DNA of 64,000 nucleotides from Sulfitobacter sp. BSw21498 (GCF_006064855.1 NZ_CP040753.1:2356001-2420000), one strand, 5' to 3'; shown: positions 52,442-62,478, numbered from the stretch's first letter. The notes: a model not told the origin generated them from the sequence alone. A program made the numbers and translations.

Positions 52442-53694
52442 GCACCCCGATCTTTTCGAATCACGGTTGCCGCCTGAACGCCTATGAGACCGAGGCGATG
52501 AAGGAACTGGCCGAGCAGGCGGGCCTGAAGGATGCGGTGATCGTCAACACCTGCGCCGTCACCGCCGAGGCCGTACGCAAGGCGCGTCAGGACATCCGCA
52601 AACTGCGCAAGGCGAACCCGAACGCACGGCTGATCGTCACCGGCTGCGCCGCGCAGACCGAACCGGATACCTTTACCAAGATGGCAGAGGTCGACGTCGT
52701 GATCGGCAACACCGAAAAGATGGTTGGCGCGACGTGGCAGGGACTTGCGGCTGATTTTATCGGCGAGACAGAGGCGCTTCAGGTTGACGACATCATGTCG
52801 GTCACCGAGACGGCAGGCCACTTGATCGACGGCTTTGGCACGCGCAGCCGCGCCTATGTTCAGGTCCAGAACGGCTGCGACCACCGCTGTACCTTCTGCA
52901 TCATCCCCTATGGCCGTGGCAATTCACGGTCGGTCCCTGCGGGCGTTGTCGTGGATCAGATCAAGCGGCTGGTCGACAAGGGCTTTAACGAGGTCGTGCT
53001 GACCGGCGTGGACCTGACCAGCTGGGGCGCGGACCTTCCCGCGACGCCCAGGCTGGGGGATCTGGTCATGCGCATCCTGCGGCTGGTGCCCGACCTGCCG
53101 CGCTTGCGGATCAGTTCGATCGATTCCATCGAGGTGGACGACAACCTGATGCAGGCCATCGCCACCGAACCGCGCCTGATGCCACACCTGCACCTGAGCT
53201 TGCAGCACGGCGACGATATGATTCTGAAACGGATGAAGCGCCGCCACCTGCGCGACGATGCCATCCGCTTTGCCCAAGACGCCCGCAAGCTGCGCCCCGA
53301 CATGACCTTTGGCGCGGACATCATCGCAGGCTTTCCGACTGAAACCGACGCTATGTTCGAAAATTCGCTCAAGTTGGTGACGGAATGCGATTTGACCTGG
53401 CTGCACGTCTTCCCCTACTCCGCCCGCGAAGGCACCCCCGCCGCACGGATGCCGGCGGTGAACGGCACCGTGATCAAGGAACGCGCCGCACAGTTACGCG
53501 CCGCCGGCGAAGCGCAGGTCAGCCGCCACCTTGCTGCCCAACAAGGGCGTGCGCATCAGGTGTTGATGGAAAGCCCCACCATGGGCCGGACAGAGCAATT
53601 CACCGAGACCCATTTCGCCATCCCCCAAACCGAAGGCGCGATTATTCCCGCCACGATCACCGGCCAGACTGAAGGCCATCTGCTGGCTGTGTGA
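52438..53694 (+). CDS. mtaB: tRNA (t6A37)-C2-methylthiotransferase MtaB
   Basis: Radical-SAM enzyme that converts t6A37 to ms2t6A37 in tRNAs reading ANN codons. The 418-residue protein has the N-terminal cluster cysteines in NHGCRLN, NTCAV and TGCAAQ, and the radical-SAM motif CDHRCTFCIIP near residue 144. It ends without a clear TRAM domain core but has the usual MtaB length. The start at 52438 overlaps the dapF stop; the long open frame before it is inside dapF. Confidence 0.93.
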   Translation: MSTPIFSNHGCRLNAYETEAMKELAEQAGLKDAVIVNTCAVTAEAVRKARQDIRKLRKANPNARLIVTGCAAQTEPDTFTKMAEVDVVIGNTEKMVGATWQGLAADFIGETEALQVDDIMSVTETAGHLIDGFGTRSRAYVQVQNGCDHRCTFCIIPYGRGNSRSVPAGVVVDQIKRLVDKGFNEVVLTGVDLTSWGADLPATPRLGDLVMRILRLVPDLPRLRISSIDSIEVDDNLMQAIATEPRLMPHLHLSLQHGDDMILKRMKRRHLRDDAIRFAQDARKLRPDMTFGADIIAGFPTETDAMFENSLKLVTECDLTWLHVFPYSAREGTPAARMPAVNGTVIKERAAQLRAAGEAQVSRHLAAQQGRAHQVLMESPTMGRTEQFTETHFAIPQTEGAIIPATITGQTEGHLLAV

Positions 53695-53712
53695 GCCGTC
53701 GCAGTTTGTAAA

Positions 53713-53749
53713 CCTTTCTCCACTAGGGTGATTCCCTAGTGAGAAAGGG
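53713..53749 (+). promoter_or_regulatory. Hairpin that contains the ribosome-binding site of the ABM monooxygenase gene
   Basis: Left arm CCTTTCTCCACTAGGG (53713-53728) and right arm CCCTAGTGAGAAAGG (53734-53748) pair over 15 bp with one bulged base and a 5-base loop. The right arm ends in GAAAGG, the only Shine-Dalgarno before the ATG at 53755. If the RNA folds, the site is buried. It could also be a DNA operator. Confidence 0.65.
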
Positions 53750-53754
53750 TAAGT

Positions 53755-54114
53755 ATGAGCGAAATTGTCGAATGGGTCCTCGAAATGGACGTGCGGGACG
53801 GTCAGGATGATCATGTCCAACCGCTGCTTGAGGACATGATAAAAGCCGCGCGGGTAGATGAGCCGCGCACGCTGCACTGTGAATTCTATATGTCCGATGA
53901 CCGTCGCAGCTGTACCGCGCTGGAACGTTACGCCGATAATGCCGCCGTGATGGCGCATTTCGCGCAGTTCGGCGGGCGCTTTGCCGAAAGGTTCACGCAG
54001 CTCTTTATACCCGCACGGCTTACCGTCTACGGGCCGGCAAACGTTTCCGTTATGATGGCGCTGGCAGGCTTTGGTGCTACTAGAATGGATCGGGTCGCGG
54101 GATTTCATCGCTAA
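53755..54114 (+). CDS. Antibiotic-biosynthesis-monooxygenase (ABM) domain protein
   Basis: A 119-residue ferredoxin-like-fold protein of the ABM/quinol monooxygenase family: a VEWVLEMDVRDGQDD start, then TLHCEFYMSDD, a FAQFGGRFAERF helix and a C-terminal LTVYGPA strand. Members cleave or oxidise quinones, heme or polyketides; which applies here is not clear. It stands alone between mtaB and the convergent pet operon. Its leader folds over the ribosome-binding site, suggesting translational control. Confidence 0.75.
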   Translation: MSEIVEWVLEMDVRDGQDDHVQPLLEDMIKAARVDEPRTLHCEFYMSDDRRSCTALERYADNAAVMAHFAQFGGRFAERFTQLFIPARLTVYGPANVSVMMALAGFGATRMDRVAGFHR

Positions 54115-54177
54115 CGCAGTGGCTTCGATACGGGCGGATGCCAAAAGCCGCACGGACGTAAAACACCCATCGACCCA

Positions 54178-54221
54178 AAGAAAAGCCCCCCGGATCGCAC
54201 AGGATCCGGGGGGCTTTCATC
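54178..54221 (-). terminator. Rho-independent terminator of petABC
   Basis: Arms AAAGCCCCCCGGATC and GATCCGGGGGGCTTT form a 15-bp perfect stem around a 6-base loop. On the minus strand TTCTTTGGG follows. It lies 25 bases past the petC stop and may also end the convergent ABM gene. Confidence 0.9.
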
Positions 54222-54245
54222 AGTCGTTAGCCTTGTGAAAGACGA

Positions 54246-55088
54246 TTAGTCTTCCTTGTGCTTCACAGGGGCCCAAAGACGTTTGTTGGTCAGGTACAGC
54301 AGGACCGACAGAAGCGTCAGGAACAGAACGCCCGCAAAACCGGCTTGCTTGCGTGCCATCAGCTTGGGCTCGGCTGTCCACATCAGGAAGGCCGCGACGT
54401 CTTCGGCTTCGTGGTGGAGATCAGACTCGTGGCCATCGTTATACGTGACGTCATCGCCGTACAGTGGCGGTGCCATCGCGATCCAGCTGCCTCCAACTGT
54501 GGCGTGGCCTTCTTCGTCCTTGCAGGACTCGGGGAAGCCGCCGCTCGCGAACGCAGTGTTGTAGTGACCGGGGAAATCCTCGGGGGCGCAGGCTGGGGCT
54601 TCTTCGTAGCCGGTCATCAGGGACGCGATATATTCGGGTCCGCCCATGCCTTTGAAGAACTGGTTGATCCCCAGACCGTAAGGCCCGTGGAAACCGGCGC
54701 GCTTTTTGGCCATCAAGCTAAGGTCTGGCGCGGTTTCCAGCGCAGACCCAGGGAAATGGTCGACCGGCGTGCCGGGGCGGATATCGTCCAGCTCGGCGTC
54801 AAAGATATCAAAGTTCGCTGCATAGGCGCGGACCTGATCTTCGGGAAGTTGAGGGCCACCATCATCCGCAAGGGTACGGATCGGCACGAACTTCATACCG
54901 TGGCATGCAGAGCAGACCTCGGTATAGATTTGCAGACCGCGTTGCAGCTGGTTGGTATCGAAGGCCCCGAACGGCCCTTCGAAAGAGAAGTCGAAGTCTT
55001 CGATATGCGCTTCACCACCAGCGGCGAAAGCAGCGGAACCTGCAAAGCCCAGGGCGACAACAGCCGAAAGGAAGGTTTTCTTGATCAT
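54246..55088 (-). CDS. petC: Cytochrome c1 of the bc1 complex
   Basis: Heme-c subunit that passes electrons from the Rieske protein to soluble cytochrome c. The 280-residue protein has a signal peptide ([15 protein letters not shown], then AAFA), the heme motif CSACHG near residue 60 and a C-terminal membrane anchor followed by KHKED. Two ATGs lie six bases apart; the second (55088) has AAGGA at better spacing. Last gene of the petABC operon. Confidence 0.95.
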   Translation of the reverse strand: MIKKTFLSAVVALGFAGSAAFAAGGEAHIEDFDFSFEGPFGAFDTNQLQRGLQIYTEVCSACHGMKFVPIRTLADDGGPQLPEDQVRAYAANFDIFDAELDDIRPGTPVDHFPGSALETAPDLSLMAKKRAGFHGPYGLGINQFFKGMGGPEYIASLMTGYEEAPACAPEDFPGHYNTAFASGGFPESCKDEEGHATVGGSWIAMAPPLYGDDVTYNDGHESDLHHEAEDVAAFLMWTAEPKLMARKQAGFAGVLFLTLLSVLLYLTNKRLWAPVKHKED

Positions 55089-55099
55089 TGTCATGGTCC

Positions 55100-56443
55100 T
55101 TACTCTGCTGGCTTGACCAGCGTCTTGGTGCCGCCGGTTTTTGGCGCGTAATGCGCGTCAAAGTCGGCTTCGATGGTTTCAGGCTGCGCGCCCGGCTTTT
55201 CGATCACACCCAGAAGCGGCAGGATCACCAGGAAATACGCAAACCAGTAGGCCGACGCGATGAGAGAGAAGCTAGCATAAGGTTCTTCCGCAGGCATGGC
55301 ACCCAGCCACATCAGCGCGAAGAAGTCGATCACCAGCAGCGCAAACCACCATTTGAACATGGGACGATAGCGGCCCGAACGCACCGAGGATGTGTCCAGC
55401 CAAGGCACCAACGCCATCACCGCAATCGCACCGAACATCGCCAGAACACCAAAGAACTTGGCGTCGATGATGCCACCGGTCACGAAGGACGCAATCTGAA
55501 CGACCCAGACTTCGGCGGTAAAGGCACGCAGGATCGCGTAGAACGGCAAGAAGTACCATTCAGGCACAATATGCGCAGGCGTCGAAAGCGGGTTTGCCTC
55601 GATATAGTTATCGGGGTGGCCCAGATAGTTCGGCATGAATCCCACGATCGCAAAGAACACAACCAGGATCACGGCCAGCGCGAACAGGTCTTTCATCACG
55701 AAGTAGGGCCAGAACGGCAGCGTATCTTTTTTCGCGTCTTCCTTGCTGGTGCGACGGACTTCGACACCTGTGGGGTTGTTGTTCCCGGTGGTGTGGAACG
55801 CCCAGATGTGGACGATCACCAGACCGGCAATCACGAAGGGCAGCAGATAGTGCAAGCTGAAGAAGCGGTTCAGCGTGGCGTTATCAACCGCAGGCCCGCC
55901 CAGCAGAAGCGTTTGCAGGCTTTCCCCGATGAACGGGATCGCACCGAACAGACCGGTGATAACCGTTGCACCCCAGAAAGACATCTGACCCCAAGGCAGA
56001 ACATAGCCCATAAAGCCGGTTGCCATCATCAGAAGATAGATCAGCATGCCGATGATCCAGGTGATTTCACGTGGCGCTTTATACGACCCGTAGTACAGGC
56101 CGCGGAAGATGTGCGCGTAGACCGCAACAAAGAACAACGAGGCACCATTCATGTGCATGTAGCGCAGCATATAGCCGCCGTTCACGTTACGCATAATGTG
56201 CTCGACGCTCGCAAACGCCGCATCAACGTGAGGCGTGTAATGCATCGCCAGAACGATGCCGGTCACGATTTGCAGCGCCAGACAGAACGTCAGAACAATG
56301 CCCCAGATCCACATCCAGTTCAGGTTCTTCGGTGTCGGGATCATCAAAGTGTCATACAGCAGCCCAACAACGGGAAGACGGCTATGAAGCCACTTTTGCC
56401 CGTTTGTTTTCGGCTCGTAATGGTCGTGAGGAATTCCAGCCAT
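55100..56443 (-). CDS. petB: Cytochrome b of the bc1 complex
   Basis: Core membrane subunit with two b-hemes and both quinone sites. The 447-residue protein has eight predicted spans, the heme-ligand regions around [17 protein letters not shown] and [20 protein letters not shown], and the conserved [14 protein letters not shown] of the Qo pocket. It carries a long C-terminal extension, as usual in Alphaproteobacteria. Spacing to petA and petC is 11-12 bases. Confidence 0.97.
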   Translation of the reverse strand: MAGIPHDHYEPKTNGQKWLHSRLPVVGLLYDTLMIPTPKNLNWMWIWGIVLTFCLALQIVTGIVLAMHYTPHVDAAFASVEHIMRNVNGGYMLRYMHMNGASLFFVAVYAHIFRGLYYGSYKAPREITWIIGMLIYLLMMATGFMGYVLPWGQMSFWGATVITGLFGAIPFIGESLQTLLLGGPAVDNATLNRFFSLHYLLPFVIAGLVIVHIWAFHTTGNNNPTGVEVRRTSKEDAKKDTLPFWPYFVMKDLFALAVILVVFFAIVGFMPNYLGHPDNYIEANPLSTPAHIVPEWYFLPFYAILRAFTAEVWVVQIASFVTGGIIDAKFFGVLAMFGAIAVMALVPWLDTSSVRSGRYRPMFKWWFALLVIDFFALMWLGAMPAEEPYASFSLIASAYWFAYFLVILPLLGVIEKPGAQPETIEADFDAHYAPKTGGTKTLVKPAE

Positions 56444-56455
56444 TCCAGTTCTCCC

Positions 56456-57016
56456 TTAACCTAATTTGATCGTGGTTTCATCCACGAATTCTGCGACGGG
56501 CACCAGCAGGTTGCGCGGTGCTGGCCCTTTGCGGATACGGCCCGCAGTGTCATAGTGAGACCCGTGGCAAGGGCAGAACCAGCCGCCAAAGTCACCCGCG
56601 TCGCCCAGTGGAACGCAACCCAAGTGGGTACAGACCCCAACCATGACTAGCCAGTCTTCCTTGCCAATCATCGCCCGATTTTCGTCTGTTGCGGCAGCAC
56701 CGTTTGCAAGGTTGTTGTTCTCTGCACCTGCGTCCGGCAGATCAGCCAGATCAACCGATCTCGCTTCGTCGATTTCTTCTTGGGTGCGACGGCGGACAAA
56801 AACCGGCTTACCCAACCATTTGACCGTGAGCTGTGTACCTGGCTCGACCGCGGACACATCGACGCGGATGGACGACAGCGCCTTCACATCTGCGGACGGG
56901 TTCATCTGATTGACCAAAGGCCAGACGGCTGCGCCGACGGCGACCGCACCTGTACCAGCTGTGGCATAATAGAGGAAATCCCTCCGGGTGCCTGCGTGAT
57001 CTTCTGCTTGGGACAC
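56456..57016 (-). CDS. petA: Rieske iron-sulfur subunit of the bc1 complex
   Basis: 2Fe-2S protein anchored by one N-terminal span, 186 residues. It begins with a Tat-type region ([13 protein letters not shown]) and has the cluster motifs CTHLGC and CPCHGSHYD near residues 128-153. The start codon is GTG, eight bases after GGAG. First gene of petABC. The 176 bases upstream must hold the operon promoter; I could not fix its boxes. Confidence 0.96.
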   Translation of the reverse strand: MSQAEDHAGTRRDFLYYATAGTGAVAVGAAVWPLVNQMNPSADVKALSSIRVDVSAVEPGTQLTVKWLGKPVFVRRRTQEEIDEARSVDLADLPDAGAENNNLANGAAATDENRAMIGKEDWLVMVGVCTHLGCVPLGDAGDFGGWFCPCHGSHYDTAGRIRKGPAPRNLLVPVAEFVDETTIKLG

Positions 57017-57192
57017 GGGTTAACTCCAAATCGAGGGCCTGACGGCCATTAAATCAAGGGGCGGCGCTGACGCACCTCCCACAATTCTTTTGGTTACTAG
57101 CGGGCTGCGTCGCGCACGTCCAGATACCTTTGTCGCGCAAACCGTCGCAGTGTTGCATTCCTTCAAGGGTGACGGTTGGAATTTTTGCGCTT

Positions 57193-57804
57193 TTATCCGG
57201 CCGGAGGCGCGGTTGCCTGCATGGATGCACGCGAATCAAAGCGGCGCGCCCAGTCGGCCAGGGCGTCATTGCCCTTGCGCCAGTTGCGAGCGTCATGCCG
57301 GAAATCAAGATATCCCAAGGCGCAACCGACCGCGATTTGCCCCATATCCAGCGGACCGGAAAGCTGGCTGATCCAGCGCGTGTTCAATGCAGCGCAGGCG
57401 CGGTCGATCTTTGCCCACTGGCCTTCGACCCATTCAGGCATCTGCTTGTCCGCCGGACGCATCCGCCCTTCGTACACCATCGCCAGCGCCGCATCCAAAA
57501 TGCCGTCCGCCGTCGCCTCGAGCGTCAGCGTGTCCCAGCGGCGGCTGCCGGTCGGGTACAGCTTGCCCCCTGCGCGATCGTCCAGATAGGCGCAAATCAC
57601 GCGGCTGTCGTACAGCGCCGGCCCCTCGTCGCGCACCAGCGCGGGCACTTTGGCGAGCGGGTTATTGGGCAGCAGCGCCGCATCAGCTGCAAGCGGCGTG
57701 GTTGTGATATTCTCAAGCGTGAGGTCTTCAAGCTGGCCGGTTTCGTGCAGCAACACCATGACTTTGCGGACATAGGGCGATGTCGGGGAATAGGATAGTT
57801 TCAT
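57193..57804 (-). CDS. Glutathione S-transferase family protein
   Basis: A 203-residue GST with N-terminal thioredoxin-like domain (SPTSPYVRKVMVLLHE, then NPLAKVPAL and the glutathione-binding DSRVICAYLD) and an all-helical C-terminal domain. The serine in SPTSPY is the likely catalytic position. AGGAGGAG precedes the ATG at 57804. It follows the paiB-type gene by 68 bases on the same strand. Substrate unknown. Confidence 0.9.
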   Translation of the reverse strand: MKLSYSPTSPYVRKVMVLLHETGQLEDLTLENITTTPLAADAALLPNNPLAKVPALVRDEGPALYDSRVICAYLDDRAGGKLYPTGSRRWDTLTLEATADGILDAALAMVYEGRMRPADKQMPEWVEGQWAKIDRACAALNTRWISQLSGPLDMGQIAVGCALGYLDFRHDARNWRKGNDALADWARRFDSRASMQATAPPAG

Positions 57805-57872
57805 GCGTGTCTCCTCCTCAGGGTTCGGTCGGACTATCACCGTCAACCGCGCCCTGTGCAATCGCTTGTTGA

Positions 57873-58496
57873 TCAGGTGTTTGTCGCCGCACGCATCTGG
57901 CGGGCGAGCGTGCCTGTTCCAGCGCCAAAGCCGTGCGCCTCCACGCCATCTGCAGCTGCAAGCCGCACCGCGTCCGGTTTGTTCTGGCTCAGCTTCCACG
58001 TGCCATCGACACCGGTGATCCGCATCCGGCAGGGCACGATCATGCGCATCATTTTTTGCATGGTCAAAGGTGCCATCTTGGCAGTGGTCCAAGGTGGCTT
58101 GGGCAGCAGACGATCTTCGAACCAGGCGGATTGGCGATCTAGCAGGTCCAGCAGCTCTTCTTGCGGACGCAGTTCCAGCGCGCCGGTCAGATGCACAGCC
58201 ACATAGTTCCATGTCGGCACCTGATCGTCGATGTCGTACCAGTCGGGCGAGACATAGCTGTCGCCCCCGCTGATGGCGAGCTTCACCGGCAACGCCGACG
58301 TTAGCGCCCGCGCAATCGGATTTGATCGGACCAGATGCAAATCCACCTGATCCCCCGCTTCGTTCAGCAAAAACGGGATATGGCTGATCAATGGCCCATC
58401 GTCGCCAGTGGCAGCAAGCACACCAAAACTGCGGTCGCGCGCAAAGGCGATGTTCTTGGCGGTGTTGGCGTCGTGGTAAACGGGATTGGGGTGCAT
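57873..58496 (-). CDS. PaiB-like FMN-binding negative transcriptional regulator
   Basis: A 207-residue protein of the PaiB family, a flavin-reductase-like split barrel. MHPNPVY opens it, followed by FGVLAATGDDGPLISHIPF, HLVRSNP, TWNYVAVHLTG and KMAPLTMQKMMRMIVP. In Bacillus the member PaiB represses degradative-enzyme genes, but DNA binding by this protein is not shown. The ATG at 58496 is the conserved start. It is divergent from an FMN riboswitch. Confidence 0.88.
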   Translation of the reverse strand: MHPNPVYHDANTAKNIAFARDRSFGVLAATGDDGPLISHIPFLLNEAGDQVDLHLVRSNPIARALTSALPVKLAISGGDSYVSPDWYDIDDQVPTWNYVAVHLTGALELRPQEELLDLLDRQSAWFEDRLLPKPPWTTAKMAPLTMQKMMRMIVPCRMRITGVDGTWKLSQNKPDAVRLAAADGVEAHGFGAGTGTLARQMRAATNT

Positions 58497-58568
58497 AACG
58501 TAGGGTCCAAACTGCAAACGCACTTTTGGTATTGCAGACCTGCCCCCGCCTTGGCAACGTACAAGCAT

Positions 58569-58715
58569 TCTCAGGGCGGGGCGCAATTCCCCACCGGCGG
58601 TATGTGGCCCCAGTGCCACGAGCCCGCGAGCGCAACGCGCCCCTAATGGGACGCTTGGTCAGCAGATCTGGTGAGATGCCAGAGCCGACGGTCATAGTCC
58701 GGATGAAAGAGAATG
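58569..58715 (+). promoter_or_regulatory. FMN riboswitch (RFN element)
   Basis: All conserved parts are visible: the 5' block AGGGCGGGGCGCAATTCC followed by CCACCGGCGGTA, the AGCCCGCGAGCG element, GGTCAGCAGATCTGGTGAGA, then GCCAGAGCCGACGGT and the closing CATAGTCCGGATGAAAGAGA. It lies upstream of ribH by 85 bases. No strong terminator follows, so control is probably at translation initiation, as AAAGGAG just before ribH could be masked. Confidence 0.95.
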
Positions 58716-58799
58716 CGTTTGCTGCGGCCCCACGGGGTCCGTCTGTAATCGTGATCGCCTTGGGTGACTTGTGTCGCTGACGAAAAAAAGGAGATCACT

Positions 58800-59234
58800 A
58801 TGACACACACCCGCTACGCCTTTGTAAAAGCACGCTGGCACGCCGATATTGTGGACCGCGCTTATGACGGGTTTGCAGAATCCATCCCCGCCAGCCAGAT
58901 CGACGTGGTCGATGTCCCCGGCGCGTTCGAGATGCCGCTGATGGCACAGACCCTCGCCAAATCCGGCAAGTATGATGCAATCATCTGCGCCGCCTTTGTG
59001 GTTGATGGCGGCATCTACCGTCATGATTTCGTGGCTGCAGCCGTGGTCGACGGGCTGATGCGCGTGGGCCTTGATACGGGCGTGCCTGTGCTATCCGTGT
59101 CCCTGACGCCGCATCACTATCAGGAAACCGACCACCACAATGCGATCTATCGCGCGCATTTCGTCGAAAAGGGCCGCGAGGCAGCTTCGGCGGCGCTTGG
59201 CATTGTGGCAGCGCGGCAATTGCTCGACGCCTGA
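58800..59234 (+). CDS. ribH: 6,7-dimethyl-8-ribityllumazine synthase
   Basis: Penultimate enzyme of riboflavin synthesis. The 144-residue protein has the short RibH2-type form: YAFVKARWHADIVDRA near the start, VPGAFEMPLMAQ near 40, CAAFVVDGGIYRHDFVA near 63 and PHHYQETDHHN. In the main RibH type the region around 63 reads ALGAVIRGxTxHF; here it deviates, as in the RibH2 group of Alphaproteobacteria. It is under the FMN riboswitch. Confidence 0.93.
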   Translation: MTHTRYAFVKARWHADIVDRAYDGFAESIPASQIDVVDVPGAFEMPLMAQTLAKSGKYDAIICAAFVVDGGIYRHDFVAAAVVDGLMRVGLDTGVPVLSVSLTPHHYQETDHHNAIYRAHFVEKGREAASAALGIVAARQLLDA

Positions 59235-59248
59235 TACCCCTTTATTGC

Positions 59249-59271
59249 GCGGGCCTGAGCGTCAGGCCCGC
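59249..59271. terminator. Shared hairpin between ribH and dxs, overlapping the dxs stop
   Basis: Perfect 10-bp arms GCGGGCCTGA (59249-59258) and TCAGGCCCGC (59262-59271) around GCG. The TGA stop of dxs is inside the arm. No T-tract follows on either strand. Confidence 0.5.
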
Positions 59272-61190
59272 TGCGCCCCGATTCTGGCAATGCCCAGAAC
59301 ATCCAACACTTTGGCTTCGATGTGTTCGGCGTTCATCCCCGCGACCGCGTACATATCGGCAGGGCTTGCCTGATCGATAAAGGTATCGGGCAATACCATC
59401 GACCGGTACTTCAGCCCCTCGTCGAACACGCCCTCATCCGCCAGAAGCTGCGCCACATGGCTGCCAAAACCGCCCACGGCCCCTTCTTCGATGGTGATCA
59501 GCGCCTCGTGGTCGGCCGCCAACGACAGGATCATGTCGCGGTCCAGCGGCTTGGCAAAGCGTGCGTCGGCGATGGTGGGCGTGATCCCCTTGGCCCGCAG
59601 CGCCTCGGCGGCTTTTTCCACCTCGGACAGGCGCGTCCCAAAGGACAGCAGCGCCACGCGCTTGCCTTGGGCGATGATGCGCCCTTTGCCGATCTCCAAC
59701 GGCACACCGCGTTCTGGCATCGTCACGCCCGCGCCTTCGCCCCGTGGGAAACGGAAGGCAATCGGGCCATAGTCATAGGCCGCAGCCGTCGCGACCATAT
59801 GCACCAGCTCTGCCTCGTCCGCGGCGGCCATCACGACGAAACCGGGCAGGTTCGCCAAAAACGCCACATCAAACGCACCCGCATGGGTGGCCCCGTCGGC
59901 CCCGACCAGTCCCGCGCGATCAATCGCAAACCGCACCGGCAAACGCTGGATCGCCACGTCATGCACCACCTGATCGTAGCCGCGCTGCAGGAACGTTGAA
60001 TACATCGTGCAAAACGGCTTCATTCCGCCCGCCGCCAATCCGGCAGAGAATGTCACCCCGTGCTGTTCCGCAATGCCCACGTCAAAGCACCGGCTGGGAT
60101 AGCGTTCAGCAAAAAGGTTGAGCCCCGTCCCGTCCGGCATCGCGGCGGTCACGGCGCAAATCTTGTCGTCGTTCGCCGCTTCGGCAATCAGGCTGTCCGC
60201 AAAGACGCGGGTATAGCTTGGCGCGTTCGACGGCGCTTTCTTTTGCTCGCCTGTCAGCACATTGAACTTGGCGGTCGCGTGGCCTTTATCGCGGGCGGCT
60301 TCGGCGGGGCCATAGCCCTTGCCCTTTTTGGTGATCACATGGATCAACACCGGCCCCGTCGCCCGTGCCTTGACCGTGCGCAACACGGGCAGCAATTGGT
60401 TCAGGTCATGCCCGTCAATCGGCCCGAGATAGGAAAACCCAAGCTGTTCGAACAACGTCCCGCCCACGGCCATGCCCTTGAGCATATCCTTGGCGCGCTT
60501 GGCCCCCTCGCGGAACGGGCCAGGCAACATGCTGACCGCACCCTTGGCTGCGGCCTTGAAGTCCTGAAACGGTTCTTCGGCGTACAAACGGCTGAGGTAT
60601 GTGGACATCGCCCCCACAGGCGGCGCGATCGACATTTCGTTGTCGTTCAGAATAACGAACATCCGCTTTTTCAAATGGCCCGCGTTGTTCATCGCTTCAT
60701 AGGCCATGCCTGCCGACATGGACCCATCGCCAATCACCGCAATCGCATCGCCCAGACCTTCGGGCACATTGCCCCCCAGATCACGCGCCACCGTAAAGCC
60801 AAGAGCCGCGCTGATAGAGGTCGACGAATGCGCCGCACCGAAGGGATCGTAGGGTGATTCACTGCGTTTGGTAAAACCGCTCAACCCGTCCTTCATCCGC
60901 AGGGTGCGGATGCGGTCGCGGCGTTCGGTCAGGATTTTATGCGGGTAGCACTGGTGGCTTACGTCCCAGATCAGCTTGTCCTTGGGTGTATCGAACACCG
61001 AATGGATCGCGACCGTCAGTTCAACCACCCCCAGACCCGCGCCCAGATGGCCGCCCGTCTCGGACACGGCAGAAATCGTCTCTGCCCGCAGTTCATGGGA
61101 CAGTTTCACCAGCTCTGCGTCCGAGAAATTCTTCAGATCGGCAGGGCGGTTTACACGGTCCAAAAGGGGCGTATCGGGTCTATCGGTCAT
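59262..61190 (-). CDS. dxs: 1-deoxy-D-xylulose-5-phosphate synthase
   Basis: First enzyme of the MEP isoprenoid pathway, joining pyruvate and glyceraldehyde-3-phosphate. The 642-residue transketolase-type protein has the thiamine diphosphate motif [18 protein letters not shown] near 153, the catalytic glutamate in [13 protein letters not shown] near 372 and the FPRGEGAGV stretch. The start at 61190 ([12 protein letters not shown]) leaves 16 bases to ispA; the open frame further upstream is antisense-like sequence within ispA in another frame. Confidence 0.96.
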   Translation of the reverse strand: MTDRPDTPLLDRVNRPADLKNFSDAELVKLSHELRAETISAVSETGGHLGAGLGVVELTVAIHSVFDTPKDKLIWDVSHQCYPHKILTERRDRIRTLRMKDGLSGFTKRSESPYDPFGAAHSSTSISAALGFTVARDLGGNVPEGLGDAIAVIGDGSMSAGMAYEAMNNAGHLKKRMFVILNDNEMSIAPPVGAMSTYLSRLYAEEPFQDFKAAAKGAVSMLPGPFREGAKRAKDMLKGMAVGGTLFEQLGFSYLGPIDGHDLNQLLPVLRTVKARATGPVLIHVITKKGKGYGPAEAARDKGHATAKFNVLTGEQKKAPSNAPSYTRVFADSLIAEAANDDKICAVTAAMPDGTGLNLFAERYPSRCFDVGIAEQHGVTFSAGLAAGGMKPFCTMYSTFLQRGYDQVVHDVAIQRLPVRFAIDRAGLVGADGATHAGAFDVAFLANLPGFVVMAAADEAELVHMVATAAAYDYGPIAFRFPRGEGAGVTMPERGVPLEIGKGRIIAQGKRVALLSFGTRLSEVEKAAEALRAKGITPTIADARFAKPLDRDMILSLAADHEALITIEEGAVGGFGSHVAQLLADEGVFDEGLKYRSMVLPDTFIDQASPADMYAVAGMNAEHIEAKVLDVLGIARIGAQRA

Positions 61191-61206
61191 CTGGCTCTCC
61201 ACCGGA

Positions 61207-62112
61207 TCAGCTTTTGCGGGCAATAACGAAGCGGGCTGCGTCTCGCAAGGTTTCCCCGTCTGTGCCGTAAGGGGACAGGGCATCACAAGCAGCATCGACA
61301 AGATCACGGGCACGCGCACGGGCGGGGTCGAGCCCCAGCAACGATACAAAAGTCGCCTTGCCCGCATCGGCATCCTTGCCGACGGCTTTGCCCACCGTGG
61401 CGGCGTCGCCTTCAATGTCAAGAATGTCATCGGCAATCTGGAACGCCAGCCCGAGGTTGCGCGCGTAGCTGCGCAGGGCGGCAGGATCATCGCACGCCAT
61501 CACCGGCCCTGCTGTCGCAGCCCATTCGATCAGCGCACCGGTCTTGCCGGCCTGAAGCGTTGTGATCTGGTCCAGCGTCAGCGGTTGGCGTGCGGTTTCG
61601 GCGGCGATGTCCATCGCCTGCCCACCGACCATGCCCCGCACACCGGCGGCCCGCGCCAACCCAGCCACGAGCGCAACCCGTTCAGCATCGCCACAGCCCG
61701 TCGCCGCGACCAGTTCAAACGCCAGTGTTTGCAGCGCATCGCCAGCCAGAACCGCCGTCGCCTCGTCCCACTTTAGGTGCACTGTGGGCTGGCCCCGACG
61801 CAGCGCGTCATCATCCATGCAAGGCATATCATCATGCACCAGCGAATAGGCGTGCAACGCCTCGATGGCACCAGCGGCGGGGGCGGCCTGCGCGCCCATC
61901 ACCCCGTGCAACCGCGCGCTTTCGATCACCAGAAACGCCCGCAGACCCTTGCCGCCTGTCACGGCATAGCGCATCGCCTCGGCCACAGTGCCGTCCAGCC
62001 CGCCAAGTCCGTGCAGGATTTGGCCGATCGCCAGATCCGCAGCCTTTGGCAACGCCTCTGCAAAGGGCTTTCGCGTCAGCTCGGTCTCAAGCGAGATGTC
62101 AAACCCCGTCAA
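61207..62112 (-). CDS. ispA: Polyprenyl synthase family protein (farnesyl/geranylgeranyl diphosphate synthase)
   Basis: Condenses isopentenyl diphosphate with allylic diphosphates. The 301-residue protein has [10 protein letters not shown], the first aspartate-rich motif DDMPCMDDD near 94 and the second FQIADDILD near 226. The residues before the first motif and length fit farnesyl diphosphate synthase. It starts with TTG at 62112, nine bases after GGAG, and overlaps xseB by 14 bases. It forms an operon xseB-ispA-dxs. Confidence 0.92.
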   Translation of the reverse strand: MTGFDISLETELTRKPFAEALPKAADLAIGQILHGLGGLDGTVAEAMRYAVTGGKGLRAFLVIESARLHGVMGAQAAPAAGAIEALHAYSLVHDDMPCMDDDALRRGQPTVHLKWDEATAVLAGDALQTLAFELVAATGCGDAERVALVAGLARAAGVRGMVGGQAMDIAAETARQPLTLDQITTLQAGKTGALIEWAATAGPVMACDDPAALRSYARNLGLAFQIADDILDIEGDAATVGKAVGKDADAGKATFVSLLGLDPARARARDLVDAACDALSPYGTDGETLRDAARFVIARKS

Positions 62113-62341
62113 CAGGAGTCACTCCGACAGGGTTGCCGTCGCCGTCCAGCGTGATCTGCGCAACTTTCTCTTCCGCTTCCTTGAGCTTGGTTTCGCAGCG
62201 TTTCTTGAGCTTGGCACCGCGTTCGTACAGCGAAATGCTTTCGTCCAGCGCCACATCGCCCCGCTCTAGCTGGCCCAGAACCTTTTCCAGTTCCGCCATC
62301 GCCGCCTCAAAGCTCATCTCTTCTACCGGAGTATCTGTCAT
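62099..62341 (-). CDS. xseB: Exodeoxyribonuclease VII small subunit
   Basis: Small subunit of exonuclease VII. The 80-residue, acidic, helical protein has SFEAAMAELEKVLGQLERGD and SISLYERGAKLKKRCE, the family core. The ATG at 62341 gives MTDTPVEEMSFEAAM. First gene of xseB-ispA-dxs, an arrangement common in Proteobacteria. Confidence 0.95.
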   Translation of the reverse strand: MTDTPVEEMSFEAAMAELEKVLGQLERGDVALDESISLYERGAKLKKRCETKLKEAEEKVAQITLDGDGNPVGVTPVDGV

Positions 62342-62478
62342 TGCCGTGAATCCCATCAATCAAACTTGGCCCAAACATAGCCCGCCCGCGCTTTGGCTTC
62401 CAGTGACCGTGCCGATTTATTGGGCGCAAATTCTCTTGCGCCAATTTTGCGGATCAAACCCCCTGCAGCTTGGGGGCG

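Noticed and set aside
55088..56464. 458-codon open frame on the plus strand across petB
   Set aside because: Exactly antisense to cytochrome b, His/Arg/Gln-rich with no family resemblance; a codon-bias shadow in high-GC DNA.
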